Origin: Prinia subflava
Lineage: Eukaryota > Chordata > Aves > Passeriformes > Cisticolidae
DNA: 64,000 bases
Reading direction: 5' to 3'
NCBI RefSeq assembly: GCF_021018805.1
Contig: NC_086248.1
Location: forward strand, 95,007,239 to 95,071,238
Made by a program: the position numbers and the translations under genes. Positions 59,885-64,000 of this stretch are shown in pieces; within the stretch, counting starts at the first letter, position 1; every line of letters starts with the position of its first letter. The notes below the pieces were generated by a model. The model was not told the DNA's origin. It saw only the letters and a list, made by a program, of their open reading frames with translations, and made no database searches.

Positions 59885-61804
59885 CATCTGGCAAACACTA
59901 ATTTTTATCCTATTGGTTGGCCTGGCTTTTGAGCAGCTGATGTGGATCCAAGGGGTATAATTCTGAAATATCTGCATATTGTCACAACATCCCAGAGAAC
60001 TCAGGCTTTCTAATCACCTCTTTGGGTAATGGAATGACTATTTTGGGGACAACATGCTGAAATAATGCTGGAGTCAGTATAATAAAAGACATTCCAAGAC
60101 TTTAATAACCACATTGGTGGCACAGTGGTAATTTGTATTTGCTGTGATATATTTAGAATCTGGAAGAGTATTACAAAACAGATTCCTATTTCAAGATATT
60201 TGGACACAGCAGCCTGTTAACATCCTTTTAAATCTTAAGTGTACAGTGCCACTGTTTCCTGAACGTACTGTGATTTGCTGCTACATATTTAAACAAAAGG
60301 CATTCAGTTTTACTGAAAGTGGAATCAGATCCTGGTTGCTGGACTGAAGTCAGCCATCCCAGGGTGACTCTTGAGATGTTAGATAAGCAGCTCTTTGGAA
60401 GGCAAGAGGAAGCAAAGAGCAAATACTGGAGGTCAAAAAGTTATAAATGCTTATTTGAGGATATTTACATTTGCAGTGTTCCTTTTGTGTATCGGCAGGA
60501 GGGCTGCTGTGTCACATCAGGACAAACATGAAAAAACCTCTGTTAGTTCAAGTCACAGCAGCGTTTGGGGAGTTTTGAGGGATCTGTTTCATCTGAGGGG
60601 TGCTCTGAACAACCATTGACAACAGGGCACATGCAGAGTGATACTGCTCTCAGGAGACTAACTCATCCATAATTTCTGGTTCAAATTGCATGTGGCCCTA
60701 TGATCAAATGTGATGTAGGACTGCAGTGGGGCTCACAGCAGCAGCCTGCCCTCCAAATGCTGAGTAAAGGAGATGGGCTATGCTCATCTTATCATGGAAA
60801 ACTCTAGAACCAGAGACAGCATGTCAAATCTCACTTTGAATTCTCAAAGGAGTGACACTGACACTCTTATAAAAGGCAAAAGGCAATCATACCAGTTATG
60901 GCACTCATCTGAAGTTCCACCTTTCTCTTCCACCAGCCAGCTTCTAATACAAATAATGACAATTTTTCACTTTTTACCTGAGGGTTTTTATTTTGGTTCA
61001 ATTCATCAATATTTTAAATATTTCTCGTGTGAGACTACATGAAACGTTCTGAAGATTCTTGCTAGAATATTCTTTTTTTCTATTGTTTGCAGAACTTCCT
61101 CATCAGAGAACTGTCTTCTGATCTTTCTTCATCAGCTTTTAACTCATTACCCCTTTCCTCATGTTTTTGGTGCACAAGTCGAAGTTACACGTGCTACAAT
61201 CCTTATCACAAGGAAACTTTTTGTGCAGTATGCTGGGGTAGCAAAACCACTCGCTTCTGGAGCTGATGTTTCACATGCCAGGTCTTGCACTGCTCAGGGG
61301 AGGAGATTAGTCATTTCTCCTGATCCAAATGCATTAAGCTTTTGGAGTTGTTTTTCCTCTACCTCAGCATGATTCTTCTCTATCCCCTTGTTTCTCTTAG
61401 CCATCTGGCAGTGCTCTACTCACCTCTTCTCTGTGTTTCCATTTCCTGAAGTCACAAGCTCCAGAAAGTGTTGAGTTCTGTGTGCTGAGCCTCCTCCGTG
61501 CTGATATTTGGGAATTCTTAAGCCCAGCTGACTTCATGTATTGGGTATATTAAGATCCTGAAGTTTCTCTTCCTGAAATAAAGAAATCTTGGTTATGAGT
61601 CTGTTCGTTTCATTTTCTGTGTGATTTAAACTGACCCAACTTGTGTTCAGTTTGATCCAGGGTTATTTTCTAAGACCAATACTTTCATAATGTCACAACT
61701 GCTTGCAAAAACAAGGTGGCTTTTGTGCTCATCTTTTGACTTATGCTGTATTTGCATTAAGGCCCTTGGCTCAGGCCCCAGGGATGGAACCTGTGAGTCT
61801 CTCC

Positions 61805-61905
61805 TTCGCTGTGGTCCTTTGTAATGTTTAGCTGGGGCTCGTGCAACGCGCTCTGCACGGTAGAACAGGGGAGGTTCAGCCCTCACAGCGGGCATCTGTC
61901 TGCCG
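61805..61905. other. CpG-enriched patch
   Basis: Roughly seven CpGs in 100 bases (including GCTCGTGCAACGCGCTC and CTGCACGG) in otherwise CpG-poor sequence. The minus strand is open here (part of an 82-codon frame, 61647-61895) with an arginine-rich start, but no domain, promoter or splice site supports a gene. It is too small for a CpG island. Confidence 0.4.
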
Positions 61906-62999
61906 CCTGGCAGGCACAGCCACAGAAAGAATACTACTTCAGTTCTTCCCTGAAAGAGATAGCTTTCAAGTGGCAGCTAGATGCTTGTCTTGGCTACCTG
62001 ATATCTAGGCTTTCACCCAACAGCTGACATCAGCTAGAGCATGGAAACTGCAGATTCAAATATCAATGCCTTCTTCCGAAAAGCTTCTTAGATCTGTCAC
62101 TCACTTTTTCTCACTGGCCTGACAGAGCCTATTTGTTGACTCTGCAAGTCATAAAGAAAGGCCCACTTATTTTCTCTAACCATTATATACTGAATGCTTA
62201 ATGTTGTTCAGTCATATTCGTGCAATTAAAATAAAACCACATTGGAGTGGTCCTTCATCATGCCCAGCACAGCACATTATCACAGTAGGAGTCACCAACC
62301 AGTGCAGTAACATAAATGTCATGTAAATTGCCTTTTTTGACTAAGCAGGAAAGTTTTCCGAATTTGAAGAAAACCTTCACCTAGTTTTTCTGTCCTCTGA
62401 ATAAATCATCATATCCAAAGTTTCTGGTTTGATATCCTTCGGCAAATGACAAGTCCCTTTTCCTTGCTGGCCCTCTGTGATTGAATCTATGAATAACAAT
62501 TCAAGCAACAAGAGCCAAGGGTTCTGAATGCTGCTTTCCTGTCTTCAGGGTAGTTAGCCTGCTCCATAGCACAACAGAGTCATCTCTGGCCTGCTTTTTG
62601 CCCAAGTTATTGAGCCATCTCCCCAAACGAAATGCCTAAGGGAGGGGTGATTTTTCTTCCTGCTATTTGTCCATCAGGACTAAAACAGATTTTGGAATTT
62701 GGAATATGCCAGCTTTGTCCAGATTTGGTTACCAGTGCGCCTTTTTGGCAACCAATTGACAAGGATATACCATTAGGATGTTGGGACCAGTGCTGGGAAG
62801 GAACTGGAGTGGGATCCTGAAAGACAAGGCTTAGGTATTCATTAAATCCTAAAAATATTATTGAAATTGAATGTTGTTTTTCATAATTAAAGAGCTCAAT
62901 AGTATAAACATGAGCAATTCCATCACTTGAACCATTTATACTATGAACCCGAGGATGGACCTGAAGAAAGAATAGACCTAGGCATGTTTTGCGTATAAA

Positions 63000-63425
63000 A
63001 TATACTTTTTAATGAGTTTTCAACATATAAGTGATCTATTTCATTTTCACAGCACTGTAAACTGCTTTATAACTTTGGCCTGTTATAAAATGATTTGTGA
63101 ATACAGGGTAACAATGGGGATCTCTGATTGGCTGGCAGTGATGTCATGCATGTGTCAATATTTCTCATTAAAAGTACAGGTATAACCTTTTTACCTTGGA
63201 GTTTCCATGCCATAATAGCTATAAGGCACTCATGGTTAATAGATTTCTGAGGGATTATTGCACTCTTTGAGTAGCTGAAGTCACTTGGCTTTTGGCTGGT
63301 GCCTCACGCTGCACCTGAGGTGTGTGATAATCCCTCAGAAATGCACTGCTTGTGGAATCTCAGGGCTTAATTATAAACATTAACTGAAGTCAGCTACACA
63401 TTAACTAGCTTACCCAGATGTTTCT
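63000..63425. promoter_or_regulatory. Candidate conserved noncoding element with hairpin-forming inverted repeat
   Basis: This is the most structured noncoding stretch in the window. It holds AACAATGG (SOX-like, 63110-63117), GATTGGCTGG (inverted CCAAT, 63126-63135) and TGATGTCA (CRE-like, 63139-63146). A long inverted repeat follows: 63244-63263 and 63322-63341 pair at 18 of 20 positions, with 15 contiguous matches (TTTCTGAGGGATTAT against ATAATCCCTCAGAAA) and a 58-base loop. The arms carry GGATTA/TAATCC, a bicoid/OTX/PITX-type site, in opposite orientation. Homeodomain-rich sequence (CTTAATTATAAACATTAACT) follows. No coding frame spans the region. Function as an enhancer, promoter or structured RNA is an inference. 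Confidence 0.45.
63244..63341. repeat. 20-nt inverted repeat (18 of 20 paired), 58-nt loop
   Basis: TTTCTGAGGGATTATTGCAC at 63244-63263 is nearly the reverse complement of GTGTGATAATCCCTCAGAAA at 63322-63341, with two mismatches near the loop side. Some further pairing with wobbles can be drawn inward for about six more bases. The size would be compatible with a hairpin RNA, but the large loop is atypical for a microRNA. Confidence 0.9.
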
Positions 63426-64000
63426 GTACCTGATGGATGGATGTTATGACTGATGAAAAGAAATCATGCAAGAAAGGTTCTCTTCTGGAGGCTTCATCTG
63501 TCATGGAAAAAGGGAAGGAGGGCAAAGCACTCGTGCTACTCATGAACAAGAGAATTGAGACTTCTTGACTGCAGGAGGATGCACAAGAAATTTAATTCTT
63601 ATTTCTCCATCTGGAGGAGAAGAGTCTCTGTTTGAAATCCTGAGGGTCACCACTGCTCACCCCTGCACATTGCACTCCACCTGGAGCTCCCCTCCATGCA
63701 GACCATGGCCATGCAGCTGCCTCCTGTGCACTCTTAGGCCTGGGAGACTTTGGAAGCAGCTTTTTGACAATGATCTTCTGTGATCAAGGAGAGACAATTT
63801 TTTCCCCATCAAGGAACATACATCCCTTCAGGACTTAAACCCTCTTTTTTCTGACTTCTTTTTTCTTCCCTTAGTGTTGTAAAGTACTAAAACTGCTGTA
63901 AGAGGTCTGTGATTTTTTTTGATAAGTTGGAATTTATAAACTCCCATTTTCTTCTTTGGCTTCTTTAATTCAAACAGTAACAAAGAACAATGGGAATAAC
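63426..64000. other. Unannotated noncoding sequence
   Basis: No gene is supported. A 72-codon frame at 63565-63783 is cysteine- and proline-rich by chance composition and unrecognised. The end of the window is T-rich. Confidence 0.5.

Larger units (their letters stand above)
58131..62999. other. Unannotated noncoding sequence
   Basis: No gene is supported. The 117-codon frame at 58515-58868 is hydrophilic but unrecognised and overlaps frames on both strands. A purine-rich tract lies at 59206-59254, a T14 run at 59871-59884, and a CpG-enriched patch at 61805-61905. Confidence 0.5.

Noticed and set aside
62632..62820. 62-codon frame considered as a possible endogenous retroviral remnant
   Set aside because: Tryptophan/cysteine-rich ending looked suggestive, but no retroviral motif, LTR or primer-binding site could be seen nearby.

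Overview
The window reads as vertebrate nuclear DNA, most likely from a bird. It is AT-rich and CpG-poor. The only interspersed repeats I recognise are seven 5'-truncated fragments of CR1 LINEs, some with the avian-style 3' end (lagging CCTTCCAAC, then ATTCTATGATT-type octamers). I see no Alu, B1, L1 or MIR-like sequence. Bird is an inference: crocodilians and turtles also carry CR1, although their repeat content is usually denser.

I could not support a single host protein-coding gene in the 64 kb. The longest open frame is 210 codons. All the open frames look like chance frames: they lack protein-like composition, recognisable domains and convincing splice signals. The window is therefore probably intergenic (a gene desert) or lies inside a very large intron. 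No rRNA, functional tRNA, known microRNA or CRISPR-like array was recognised.

Layout. 1-9937: unannotated AT-rich sequence with T-rich and A-rich tracts. 9938-10190: possible conserved noncoding block. 11335-11790: old CR1. 16750-16960: possible conserved block with a perfect inverted repeat. 17071-17203: CR1 3' end. 19560-20140: homeodomain/POU/SOX-motif-rich block, a good enhancer candidate. 24593-24722: the only minus-strand CR1. 28955-29009 and 32040-32164: small CR1 pieces. 36160-36520: possible conserved block at the edge of a GC-richer stretch. 41942-43116: two CR1 3' ends stacked head-to-tail with a T30 tract between them. 43630-45130: two possible conserved blocks. 47751-47770: a perfect 20-bp palindrome. 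53710-53763: an uninterrupted run of 54 A. 54125-54200: tRNA-like A-box/B-box spacing on the minus strand. 57900-58130: possible conserved block. 63000-63425: the strongest noncoding candidate, with a 20-nt inverted repeat (18 of 20 paired) and a CRE/CCAAT/TATA-like arrangement.

With no genes here, the functional content, if any, is expected to be cis-regulatory: scattered distal enhancers acting on a gene outside the window. The candidate regulatory blocks were chosen by eye from motif density and sequence texture, not from an alignment, so their confidence is low to moderate. I found no convincing sign of a new multi-gene system.
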